Notes under the pieces: generated by a model | The model's input: only the letters and a program-made list of their open reading frames with translations | What the model was told of the DNA's origin: nothing | The model's database searches: none | Assembly: GCA_026014805.1 (NCBI GenBank) | Contig: JAOZHR010000007.1 | Span: 1-58,659, forward strand | Reading direction: 5' to 3' | DNA length: 58,659 bases | Origin: Candidatus Bathyarchaeota archaeon | GTDB lineage: Archaea; Thermoproteota; Bathyarchaeia; Bathyarchaeales; SOJC01 | Made by a program: the position numbers and the translations under genes | In this document: positions 33,411 to 41,336 of the stretch, piece after piece | Layout of the letters: the number at the start of each line of letters is the position of its first letter | Numbering within the stretch: position 1 is the first letter of the stretch

Positions 33411-33755
33411 CTAATGGAGTATGCACTGTATCATTTTTTGACAGACCAAACAAGAGTCTGGAATTGGCGCGTTTTTTGGGCGTTTTTTCAAATATCCGAG
33501 GTAATGCGGACATTCTGACTGTGCGGGACTTTCCATATTTTTCTGGGCCTTTTCGTAAGTATAGCCAGCTTCTCTTGAAGTTGACACTTCAAAATTGTCA
33601 AGTTCCAGTTTAGAGAAACAGAATGGACAAGCGTTATATGTTTGCATAGGCATTGCTGAAAGATTGGTCAGTTGGATTGGATTTCCAAACATCCGTCCGC
33701 AGGCTTCGCAGCAACTGTCATTATTTCCACTTTCAACATTCTCCGAGTATCGCAT
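33411..33755 (-). CDS. Multi-cysteine zinc-binding protein
   Basis: From the ATG at 33755 (MRYSENVESG), about 114 residues with three Cys clusters: CCEACGRMFGNP near 15, CPFCFSKLE near 43, and a C-terminal part with CPHYLGYLKKRPKNAPIPDSCLVCQKMIQC. The CPHYLGYL...CLxC pattern is seen in several archaeal hypothetical proteins. It has no membrane segment. Function is unknown. Confidence 0.65.
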   Translation of the reverse strand: MRYSENVESGNNDSCCEACGRMFGNPIQLTNLSAMPMQTYNACPFCFSKLELDNFEVSTSREAGYTYEKAQKNMESPAQSECPHYLGYLKKRPKNAPIPDSCLVCQKMIQCILH

Positions 33756-33926
33756 TGAAATAAGCTTTGACAAAGGAGGCACCCATTAAGCGTATAGTAA
33801 AACTTAAGATTTAATAAACGTTTCCGTGTTGTTGTTGTACACGTATGCAGTTTTCCTTTGTTATATAGATTGTAAATCTTTAGTGACCTATCATAACATT
33901 TACATATTTTTCGCTATTGCTTCTAT

Positions 33927-34307
33927 ATGGGGTCGATGTTGTCGATTCGCGATTATCTACGTGAGAGAGCTGCAGAATCTAGGCATGACGAGCTGTCAGC
34001 TTATTTGATGTTTATTGCGGGAAGTGTTTTGTTTATCGGCGGGACTTTGGAGACGTTGGCTGTGGCAGAGTTGGTTGATTGGGTCTTGTTTGTGCCCGTT
34101 GGGTTTTCGACCGCACCTGGATGTGTATTGGGGTTGGCATTGACGCTGAGCGGGTTAACATTAATGGTTTTCGGGTTAGCGGCGGGAGTCTATTTCTCGC
34201 GGGCCAGAGGGTGGTACATGCATGAACTACGTAGTTCCAGCTTTATTGAAGAGGGTGCAGTGACAAGGAAAAAGAGGAAAAGGAAAAAAGTGTTGTCGAC
34301 CATATAA
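33927..34307 (+). CDS. Small membrane protein
   Basis: A 126-residue protein with two long hydrophobic stretches (about 24-45 and 65-90) and a short amphipathic one between. An N-terminal charged helix (SIRDYLRERAAESRHDEL) comes first, and the basic C-terminus is KKRKRKK. The start may be ATG 33927 or 33936. No family is recognised. Confidence 0.65.
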   Translation: MGSMLSIRDYLRERAAESRHDELSAYLMFIAGSVLFIGGTLETLAVAELVDWVLFVPVGFSTAPGCVLGLALTLSGLTLMVFGLAAGVYFSRARGWYMHELRSSSFIEEGAVTRKKRKRKKVLSTI

Positions 34308-34475
34308 AATCACGTGTGCGTCACCCTTGGATCAAGCTTTGCACTATAGGCTTCTAGTAGGCAGTCAATATACATCGAATATGACTAGGCATTAAACCCT
34401 TTTTATTGTTAAAGCAAAGTTAGGGGGGCTAGGTTAATATTTAATTCTCGAGTAAACCACTGTATGTCCCAACAA

Positions 34476-34563
34476 GCCGGGATGGCAGAGCGGATAATGC
34501 GCAGGCCTTGAGAGCCTGTGGCCCTTCTGGGCCGCATGGGTTCGAATCCCATTCCCGGCGCCA
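34476..34563 (+). tRNA. tRNA-Ser(TGA)
   Basis: A class II tRNA with acceptor GCCGGGA/TCCCGGC, anticodon stem CAGGC/GCCTG and loop CTTGAGA, giving anticodon TGA. It has a long variable arm (GGCCC-TTCT-GGGCC), a T arm ATGGG-TTCGAAT-CCCAT, discriminator G and encoded CCA. Confidence 0.95.
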
Positions 34564-34631
34564 TATAATCAGCTTAAAAGCCTTTGATTTTATTTGTGTG
34601 TGGACTACAAAACTATTGAAGCTCAGATAAT

Positions 34632-34964
34632 CTATAAGGGTTTTCCCTTAGATAAGACCCATGAGCATACACTTAGAATTACAGGTTTCATGAATATCGC
34701 GGTGGCTATAAGTGCTGAGTATAAACCCAATGAAATCAGTCCAGAATTGAGCAAAACATATGTTACGATTAAGCTCTTGCTGAACCTTACGCTAAGGCCT
34801 AAACCTAGCAGTAACGAGTATTTTGTCCCAAGCAGTTGGCGGAAAAGCAAATATGACGCTAAGAGTTTTGAACTCTTTGCGACAAACCATATGAGTATAA
34901 TCAAGAGTGGATAGACAATGATTGAGGTTATAGATACATTCGCTCCTAGAAGCCATAGTATTTC
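34632..34964 (-). pseudogene. C-terminal fragment of a cation/proton antiporter
   Basis: The frame from 34964 reads EILWLLGANVSITSIIVYP..., then LGTKYSLLLGLGLSVRFS...LISLGLYSALIATAI, the last three helices of CPA-type Na+/H+ antiporters. A stop at 34965-34967 precedes it and nothing upstream encodes the missing ~270 residues. It sits just downstream of tRNA-Ser. A related antiporter starts at 57909 and is itself frameshifted. Confidence 0.65.
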
Positions 34965-35103
34965 TCAGATAGCGTCTGGCTACACGCAATGGTTTTGCTT
35001 TCGTTCTATCGCCTTCTACTGGATTTTTCTCTAAGAGAAAGGAGCCACCTATATATTTTGCGCTATTAGCTGCATAACCTATTTTTTGTGGGATGTTCCA
35101 GAT

Positions 35104-35985
35104 TCATCTAGATAAAAGACTAATTACATCGATTTCCAAGAGGATTAGAAGGACACTCACAACCAAGGCAATTAAAGTAAGGTAGATTAGATTTCTTTCA
35201 ACTTTATGTATCATACCCAAATCTTGCAGGCTGAGAACACTGTCTAAAGCATTATTATCAGAGTCGAGAAGAGAAAGCTCACGCGAAATGTTATTGACTG
35301 CATGGCTCAGAGTCGCGCTGATTTCCTCAGAAGGCTTAACCATAAGGACTACACCTTCTCTTATGCTAAGCATTAACTCTCTTTGAGACCATAAGATTCT
35401 TTCGAGAGCGGATATCTCTCTCTTTATTACAAAAACCGAACGACTGATTCTTTTATCCCCTGGACTCGCAAGTGCCCTCTCTTCTATCTTATCAATATTC
35501 GCTCTCAGAGCCATCACTACGTCCAGATTTTCATTACTTATCTCGTAGAACAGCCTACTAAGGATAAAAGAGGAATTAATAGATCCTTCACAAACTTTTC
35601 CAACACAATCCTCAAAGGTTTTAAACGCATTCTTAACAGGTTTGGAAGAATGCTTATTTCTTACAGTTAAGAACATTCCTTCTTTCATAAAAATGTAAAT
35701 GGGAAACGTTTTCAGTTCATCTATAAACACAACGTGAGGAACTGAAAACATGAGATAATTGTTGACTCTCTCGGGTCGTGAAAAAATCTTTTGCTCCTTA
35801 ATATCATTAATAACCTTAGTTTCTTCAAGCAATCCGCCAATGACCTCAAACTCTTTGTCGCCAAGATCCATACAATCTATCCAGAGCCAATCAACTTCTC
35901 TACTAAGGCTTTGCAATTCTTGCAGAGAACTAGCGTCTCTAGCTTGCAATTCATTTGACGCTGTGACCGTGTACACCCATATCAC
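35104..35985 (-). CDS. CorA-like protein lacking the GMN pore motif
   Basis: A 293-residue protein whose N-terminal alpha/beta domain and long helices match CorA magnesium channels (VDWLWIDCMDLGDKEFEVIGGLL, MFSVPHVVFIDELKTFPIYIF, LTVRN, VFVIKREISALERILWSQREL). The C-terminus has one hydrophobic helix (LIYLTLIALVVSVLLILLEI) and then ends, without the YGMN signature or the second helix. It may be a truncated gene, or a CorA relative no longer used as a channel. Confidence 0.72.
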   Translation of the reverse strand: MIWVYTVTASNELQARDASSLQELQSLSREVDWLWIDCMDLGDKEFEVIGGLLEETKVINDIKEQKIFSRPERVNNYLMFSVPHVVFIDELKTFPIYIFMKEGMFLTVRNKHSSKPVKNAFKTFEDCVGKVCEGSINSSFILSRLFYEISNENLDVVMALRANIDKIEERALASPGDKRISRSVFVIKREISALERILWSQRELMLSIREGVVLMVKPSEEISATLSHAVNNISRELSLLDSDNNALDSVLSLQDLGMIHKVERNLIYLTLIALVVSVLLILLEIDVISLLSR

Positions 35986-36081
35986 TAATCAGTTCCACCA
36001 AACATTGTCTACACGCCAAAACAGCTTATAAAGCTGCTTTCGCTCGAGCTTTGAGAAAAACGCTGAATACTGAGAAACAAA

Positions 36082-36831
36082 CTATTCCAAGCCCAAAAGT
36101 AAGGCTTTGACGTTCCGTCCGAGAACACTTTGGTTATAGCCACCTTCTAAAACAGCAAACATGTTCCCACCACATTTTTCGTCAGCATATTCCTTTACAA
36201 TCCTTCCAATGACTCTATAGTCTTCAGTTTTTAGCAAACCGCCCCAATCAAGCTCATGTCTGTCGAAACCCGCGGAGACAGCGACCACATCACAATGCTG
36301 AGAAGCAAGGAAGTGTTCCAAATCACTCACAAAACTCGCCCTTTTATCGCCTTCAACGTGGTGATACTCAACTTCAGGCACCGATGCGAAAAAATTGTTC
36401 GTACCGTCCCCAAAGTGCAAGTCAATATCCGCAATCAGAGCCCTCTTAACAACACCTTCTCTCCTAAGCTTTTCAATCGCAACAGCGACATTATTGAAAT
36501 AACAGAAACCCCAGCAGGAGTCTGGACTTGCGTGATGCCCCGGAGGCCTAATTAAGCCAAAGGACGGTTCTCCCTGCATAGCAAGTTCAGAAGCTTTCAA
36601 CGCTCCTCCAACAGCCAAGGCAGCTATTTCATAGGTCAAGCCTTGCTGTTTCACCCAGCTAACGTGGCTTTGCGAATGCACCAACCGTAAATCAGCTTCG
36701 CTAGCAGATACGGGTTTAACGAATTGGAAGAGATCTTCCAGCTCTTTTCTGATACACTCAATTCTGCCTGGAGATGCTGCAGGGTCTGACGCATAGACTT
36801 CTTCGTATCGTTCATGATAAACTACATACAT
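36082..36831 (-). CDS. Histone deacetylase/AcuC-like hydrolase
   Basis: A zinc hydrolase that removes acetyl or acyl groups from amines. It is short (about 249 residues against 300-370). Motifs seen: RPPGHHASPDSCWGFCYFNNVAVA with the two catalytic His, LIADIDLHFGDGTNNFF with the zinc ligands Asp and His, VVAVSAGFDRHELDWGG, and VLEGGYNQ at the end. The ATG at 36831 has GGAGAG five bases before it. It is divergent from the ECF-type gene. The substrate (protein, polyamine or acetoin-type) is unknown. Confidence 0.88.
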   Translation of the reverse strand: MYVVYHERYEEVYASDPAASPGRIECIRKELEDLFQFVKPVSASEADLRLVHSQSHVSWVKQQGLTYEIAALAVGGALKASELAMQGEPSFGLIRPPGHHASPDSCWGFCYFNNVAVAIEKLRREGVVKRALIADIDLHFGDGTNNFFASVPEVEYHHVEGDKRASFVSDLEHFLASQHCDVVAVSAGFDRHELDWGGLLKTEDYRVIGRIVKEYADEKCGGNMFAVLEGGYNQSVLGRNVKALLLGLE

Positions 36832-36899
36832 AGTAATCTCTCCCATCCACTATACGCAAAACGATAAAAGAACCTTGCCAACATTGACTGCAACTAGCC

Positions 36900-37619
36900 A
36901 TGCAGAAAAGAAAAATCACCAAAGCCCAAACAGTGGCTATTGTGGCAGTTTTTGCAGCCCTAAACGTTATTACTGACTCTTTTGGGGGTTTGCCCTCTTC
37001 CGGCATCTGGTCCAGTTGGAACTTTCTAATGGAACCCATTACAGGAATCATACTTGGACCACTGTTAGGATTTGCAGCCACCTCTATTGGAGTTATGATT
37101 GGACACTACATACACTTCATAGACGCGTACGAATTCCTTTTTACAATGGGCGCTCCAATCGGAGCAGCTGTTTCAGCCCTGCTGTTTAGAGGAAAATGGA
37201 AACCCGTGCTAGGTTACTACACAATCTTATTTGCAGCCTACTTCCTCACACCTGTTGCTTGGCAACTTCCCTTTTGGGGAATGTGGGACACATATATTGC
37301 ATTTGCCATTCTTCTCGGAGTGATTTTCCTAATTAAGAAAGACTTATGGAAACACGAATCTACAAGGTTGCCAATTGTTCTCGCTGTCATAGCATTTGTT
37401 GGGCTAGAGGCCGACGTTTTATTTCGGATTTTCGTTTTTATTCCATGTCAAACTTACAGGCTCTTTTATGGGTTGAATGTTGAAGATTTACAGTTTATCT
37501 GGGGTAGCGGCGCTGTCATCACTCCCATAAAGGTGGCGCTATCCTCCATCGCTACTGTAGCAATTGGACGTCCTTTACTCGAAACACTAAGAAAAGCAGG
37601 TTTGCTGATCCATCACTGA
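36900..37619 (+). CDS. ECF transporter S component-like membrane protein
   Basis: A 239-residue protein with six hydrophobic helices. The start KAQTVAIVAVFAALNVITDSFGG followed by WNFLMEPITGIILGPLLGFAATSIG is typical of vitamin-uptake ECF S components. The C-terminal third is longer than usual. No ECF ATPase or T component lies nearby, so it may share a common energising module. The vitamin is unknown. Confidence 0.75.
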   Translation: MQKRKITKAQTVAIVAVFAALNVITDSFGGLPSSGIWSSWNFLMEPITGIILGPLLGFAATSIGVMIGHYIHFIDAYEFLFTMGAPIGAAVSALLFRGKWKPVLGYYTILFAAYFLTPVAWQLPFWGMWDTYIAFAILLGVIFLIKKDLWKHESTRLPIVLAVIAFVGLEADVLFRIFVFIPCQTYRLFYGLNVEDLQFIWGSGAVITPIKVALSSIATVAIGRPLLETLRKAGLLIHH

Positions 37620-38839
37620 GACTTTGGCTTTACAATCCCATAGATAAGATCAGCTAGCATCATTGATTTTCTCAAAGCAGAACTTCTCGTTTTTTCTTCA
37701 ACTACAATAGAGCAGAGTGGTTCTCCTTCCTCTATGATAACCCCTGGAAGTGGGATGTCTCTGGCTTCTGCAAGGTCTGTAAGGCGGGGGATTATTGAAC
37801 GTCGCTGAGCATATAAGATGAGTCTAACACACGAGGTTGCTGGTCTTCCCTCGCTGAGAAGTGGAAGAATTCCTTCAACACAGGCTTTTATGTGGGCATT
37901 AACTAAATTTATTCCAAGAATACGTTCAACGCACTCTAGGGTTCCTTGAAAGCGGGGGTTTACTTCAACAACATAGGGTATACCATCTTTGGAAATCACC
38001 AAATCTACACCGTTTGACCCCGTAAGGCTAAAGTGCGAGGCGATTTTTTGTACTGTGTCTCTACACTTATCCATAAGCGCTTCACTTGTTGAAGCCGGAA
38101 TAACATTTCCGCAGTAGCCAAACGGTTCTTTTTGACCAACTCCTTGGATTCCCAATAATTGTTCATTTAAAGTCAAAACCACAGCCGCTTTCTTGGACGA
38201 GAGAAACGACACACTAGCATCCATACCAGACACAAACTCTTGAATCAAAACTCCTCGGGATAATGAAACAACTTGCGGAAAAACCTTGCCTAGCTCGTCT
38301 CTATCTTTTGCCTTTCTGATTCCAACACCTCCGAAACCTGCTAAAGGCTTCACCATGACAGGATAGCCAATATCTTTAGCTGCACGCTTCCCTTCATCAG
38401 GATTTCTTGCCAACGCAGTTTCGGGATAAGGTATGGCGATTTTCTTAAGTTCATGGAAAAATCGCATTTTGTCACACACTTTTTTAATTATTTTAGGATG
38501 GTTTCCAATTATGGGAATCAGATCGTTGAGTTTCGCTAAGGGCTGAAACGAGTCTTCCAGACCTGAAGCTAACAAAACAGCGTCTATTCGATGAGTTGCA
38601 AGAAGCTTCTTTGTTAGACTTAAAAGCGCGTTTGGAGAAAAATTCGTCTCAAGGCGCTTACAAGATTTTCCAGGTTTTTGCGCAATAATCGATAGATTGT
38701 CTTTGCATGCTCGTTTAAGGTCTTGATCTCCAAAATAGTCTACAGCAAAAACGTTGTATCCTGCCATCTTTGCTGAAGTGGCCAGTGCAGCGGCGTCGAT
38801 GCCTATCACCAAAATATTTTGAACGTTGATTTCCTTCAA
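37613..38839 (-). CDS. ATP-grasp ligase
   Basis: A 408-residue ATP-grasp enzyme. A Rossmann-like N-terminus (NILVIGIDAAALATSAKMAGYNVFAVDYFGD) comes first, followed by the ATP-grasp core with IGYPVMVKPLAGFGGVGIRKAK near 150 and VVEVNPRFQGTLECVERILGINLV near 285. It is like the archaeal carboxylate-amine ligases related to carbamoyl-phosphate synthase (COG2232 type). Substrates are unknown. Its stop overlaps the convergent ECF gene by 7 bases. Confidence 0.82.
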   Translation of the reverse strand: MKEINVQNILVIGIDAAALATSAKMAGYNVFAVDYFGDQDLKRACKDNLSIIAQKPGKSCKRLETNFSPNALLSLTKKLLATHRIDAVLLASGLEDSFQPLAKLNDLIPIIGNHPKIIKKVCDKMRFFHELKKIAIPYPETALARNPDEGKRAAKDIGYPVMVKPLAGFGGVGIRKAKDRDELGKVFPQVVSLSRGVLIQEFVSGMDASVSFLSSKKAAVVLTLNEQLLGIQGVGQKEPFGYCGNVIPASTSEALMDKCRDTVQKIASHFSLTGSNGVDLVISKDGIPYVVEVNPRFQGTLECVERILGINLVNAHIKACVEGILPLLSEGRPATSCVRLILYAQRRSIIPRLTDLAEARDIPLPGVIIEEGEPLCSIVVEEKTRSSALRKSMMLADLIYGIVKPKSQ

Positions 38840-38924
38840 ACCATAGCCTCTGCTTTTCTAGATGGCCTTTACGCTTATTTCTTAGTTCTGTGCTAAATAA
38901 CATTCTAAATGAGGGAAAGAAGAA

Positions 38925-39065
38925 GTGAAACTTACAGACGCTTTGGAGAAGCTTTCTAATGCCTGCGGAGTTACGGGTAGAGAAGACGAAGTTAGAAAAT
39001 CATTGAAAACAATGCACGCGCGCGCATGCGAAGCTAATTCTCTGGCAGATCATACGCAACTATAA
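38925..39065 (+). pseudogene. Truncated M42 aminopeptidase N-terminus
   Basis: From a GTG with GAGGG 9 bases upstream, the first 30 codons (VKLTDALEKLSNACGVTGREDEVRKSLK) match the start of M42 (CelM/PepA-type) aminopeptidases, normally about 350 residues. The frame then becomes unrelated (HARACEANSL) and stops at 39065. A deletion seems to have removed the rest. Confidence 0.6.
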
Positions 39066-39123
39066 AAACCGAGGAAAGGCAAATTAATTCATTAACTATT
39101 CATTGCTTAAGGGGGAAAGTTTG

Positions 39124-39561
39124 TTGTCTGAAAAGATGAAGTTCAAGTTTCTCGAACATCGAGCAGATGTTTACATTGCAGCCTATGGCAAAACCTTGGA
39201 AGGAGCCTTTGAAAACGCGGCCCTTGCAACCTTTGAAACAATGACTGAAACAAGGAAAGTAAAGCCAAAGCTTGAAGAAACGGTAGAAGTTGAAGGGTTC
39301 GACGAAAAAGCACTGCTCTACAACTGGCTGGAAACACTCCTAGTCAAATTCGACATAACAGAAATGTTATACTCCAAATTTAAAATCGAACCTATAAAAA
39401 GAACAGAGAAGGGCTTCAGGCTAAAGGCCAAGATTCAAGGTGAAAGATTTAATCCCAAGAAACACCCACAAAAAGTCGGAGTCAAAGCCGTAACGTATCA
39501 CCGAATGGAAATTACCAAAAAGCCCAACGAAATCACAGTAAAGCTCATCCTCGACATCTAA
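39124..39561 (+). CDS. Archease
   Basis: Archease assists the RtcB RNA ligase in tRNA splicing. The 145-residue product has the family start FLEHRADVYIAAYGKTLEGAFENAA with the metal-site Asp, ALLYNWLETLLVKFD, and VKAVTYHRMEI...LILDI with the C-terminal Asp. The TTG at 39124 is 8 bases behind GGGGG. An ATG at 39136 is the alternative. RtcB is not in the window. Confidence 0.92.
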   Translation: MSEKMKFKFLEHRADVYIAAYGKTLEGAFENAALATFETMTETRKVKPKLEETVEVEGFDEKALLYNWLETLLVKFDITEMLYSKFKIEPIKRTEKGFRLKAKIQGERFNPKKHPQKVGVKAVTYHRMEITKKPNEITVKLILDI

Positions 39562-39581
39562 AACAAAACCCCCTGCCCCAA

Positions 39582-40052
39582 TCACCGTATCAAAAAAGCT
39601 ATCTCTTCAACCAAAGTTTCGGGCACAACATTACGTTTTCCCCTTCGTCTTAACTTGAGAAGCCCCAACTCCTTCAAAGCAAGCAAGTCCTCATAAACAT
39701 TCTTAATGTCACGTTTGATTTTATGTGCCAGCTCATTTATTGATTCTACACGTGTATTGGCGAGATGATTCAGCAGCTCTACGCGTTTCGAAGTTAGTGA
39801 AGCTAACCGCTTAGAATCAAAATCTCGCACCTCTTCTACGATGTAGTCAAGCTCACCCTCCTCTTCATAGCCTCTGTAAGCATCGACAAAACCTGCCCAC
39901 TCAAGATAGACACTCAACAGATGCCGTGGTCTCTTTCTTTTGAGAAATTGGTCTTCGAATTCTTCAAAAGATAAGCCATGTTGTTCCTCGAATATGCGAA
40001 TTCGATCATAAACTTCTTCAGGCGTTAGACTGCGCACGATTCTTACAAGCAA
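39582..40052 (-). CDS. Winged-helix DNA-binding protein, antitoxin-like
   Basis: A 156-residue protein. The second half is a winged helix (LTSKRVELLNHLANTRVESINELAHKIKRDIKNVYEDLLALKELGLLKL). The first half (TPEEVYDRIRIFEEQHGLSFEEFEDQFLK) is seen in archaeal proteins paired with small toxin-like partners. No such partner is next to it here. The start (TTG 40052) has no good ribosome site and may be later. Confidence 0.72.
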   Translation of the reverse strand: MLVRIVRSLTPEEVYDRIRIFEEQHGLSFEEFEDQFLKRKRPRHLLSVYLEWAGFVDAYRGYEEEGELDYIVEEVRDFDSKRLASLTSKRVELLNHLANTRVESINELAHKIKRDIKNVYEDLLALKELGLLKLRRRGKRNVVPETLVEEIAFLIR

Positions 40053-40356
40053 TGTAACTCAAGAAACAGAACTAGACGTTTGACGAATAAAACTTCTTTG
40101 GTTTAGACACCATAATAAGGTTTTGACCTCTATACGTCTAGATTAAACCTAGCCTAATGGATGGAGGCAGCAGGCAGCCATGTTGTTTATGTATAGGAAG
40201 GAGAGTTGATGCGTTTTGATGCATTTTCTATTTCTGGCTGGCATTTGCTGGCGAGTAAATTTCCGGAGAAATCTCGTACATCTAGTCTTTCAAACAGAAA
40301 AAGCTAAGACTCTTATTTTCTAACAACACATGTGTTTAGAAAGGAGGAAGTTTGAC

Positions 40357-40614
40357 ATGGAGTTGAAAGTCTTTACTTTGCCAACCTGCAAAAATTGTCC
40401 TGCCGCTAAAAAGATTTCTCAGGAAATTGCGCAAAAATATGGATTGAAATATGAAACAGTGGACATAAGTACCCCAGATGGTCAACTAGACGGACTTATG
40501 CATCAGATTATGAGCACGCCAAGCATAGCCATAGATGACGAAGTCATAACTCGCGGAAAATTGCTTTCTAGAGAAGAGTTGGAAACCGAAGTGAAGAAAC
40601 GGTTGGCCAAATGA
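40357..40614 (+). CDS. Glutaredoxin/thioredoxin-like redox protein
   Basis: An 85-residue thioredoxin-fold protein with active site CKNC at residues 11-14 and the cis-Pro in STPSIAID. The ATG at 40357 follows AGGAGG by 11 bases; the longer reading from 40330 has no ribosome site. Its stop overlaps the next ATG (ATGA), so it is coupled with the radical SAM activase and probably supplies electrons to a ribonucleotide reductase in NrdH fashion. Confidence 0.87.
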   Translation: MELKVFTLPTCKNCPAAKKISQEIAQKYGLKYETVDISTPDGQLDGLMHQIMSTPSIAIDDEVITRGKLLSREELETEVKKRLAK

Positions 40615-41336
40615 AGCTGCCGGAAATTAAAGGGTTCATCGACCTCAGCCTTGTAGATTGGGATGGAACAGTCTCAGCAGTCATATTCTTGCCTCACTGC
40701 AACTTTCGCTGCCCCTTCTGCTACAACCTCAGTCTTGTTCTTAACCCAGAAGGAATGCAAACAATTCCCTACGAAGAAATCGAGCAATACCTGACGAAAA
40801 ACAAGGGTTGGCTGGACGGAGTAGCCATAACTGGAGGCGAACCAACGATCCACAATGAACTTCCAACTCTATGCAGACGTATCAAAGAATTGGGCTTAGG
40901 GGTCAAGCTGGACACTAATGGTACAAACTCTGCGATGGTGCAAGAGTTGATTGAACACAAACTTGTGGATTACATTGCTATGGATGTTAAGGCACCTCTG
41001 AGTGTAGAGAGTTACTCGAATGCAGCCGGCGTCAACGCGGAAAAGCTGCTAACTGAAGTAGAAAGAACAGTTGAAATTTTGTTAAAAAATATCATAGATT
41101 ACGAGTTTCGTACAACATTGGTTCCTACAATTCACAGCAAGAACGACATTAAACAAATTTGTAGCAGAATTAAAGGCAGTAAAAGATACGTCCTTCAAAG
41201 CTTCAAAGAAGATGTTAAAACGTTGGACTTGAAATTCAGAAATGTCAAGTCTTTTTCTTCGAAAGATACGGATGATTTTTTGAAGCTGGCTAGGAAGATT
41301 GTACCAAAAACTATTTTGAGACAGCCCCTATCCTAA
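40611..41336 (+). CDS. Anaerobic RNR activating protein-like radical SAM enzyme
   Basis: A 241-residue radical SAM enzyme. The iron-sulfur motif CNFRCPFC occupies residues 30-37, followed by GVAITGGEPTIHNELP (SAM binding) near 73. It is the NrdG2-type activase that makes the glycyl radical on class III ribonucleotide reductase, though NrdD is not in the window. It overlaps the glutaredoxin-like gene by 4 bases and the convergent AAA+ gene by 9. Confidence 0.9.
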   Translation: MKLPEIKGFIDLSLVDWDGTVSAVIFLPHCNFRCPFCYNLSLVLNPEGMQTIPYEEIEQYLTKNKGWLDGVAITGGEPTIHNELPTLCRRIKELGLGVKLDTNGTNSAMVQELIEHKLVDYIAMDVKAPLSVESYSNAAGVNAEKLLTEVERTVEILLKNIIDYEFRTTLVPTIHSKNDIKQICSRIKGSKRYVLQSFKEDVKTLDLKFRNVKSFSSKDTDDFLKLARKIVPKTILRQPLS

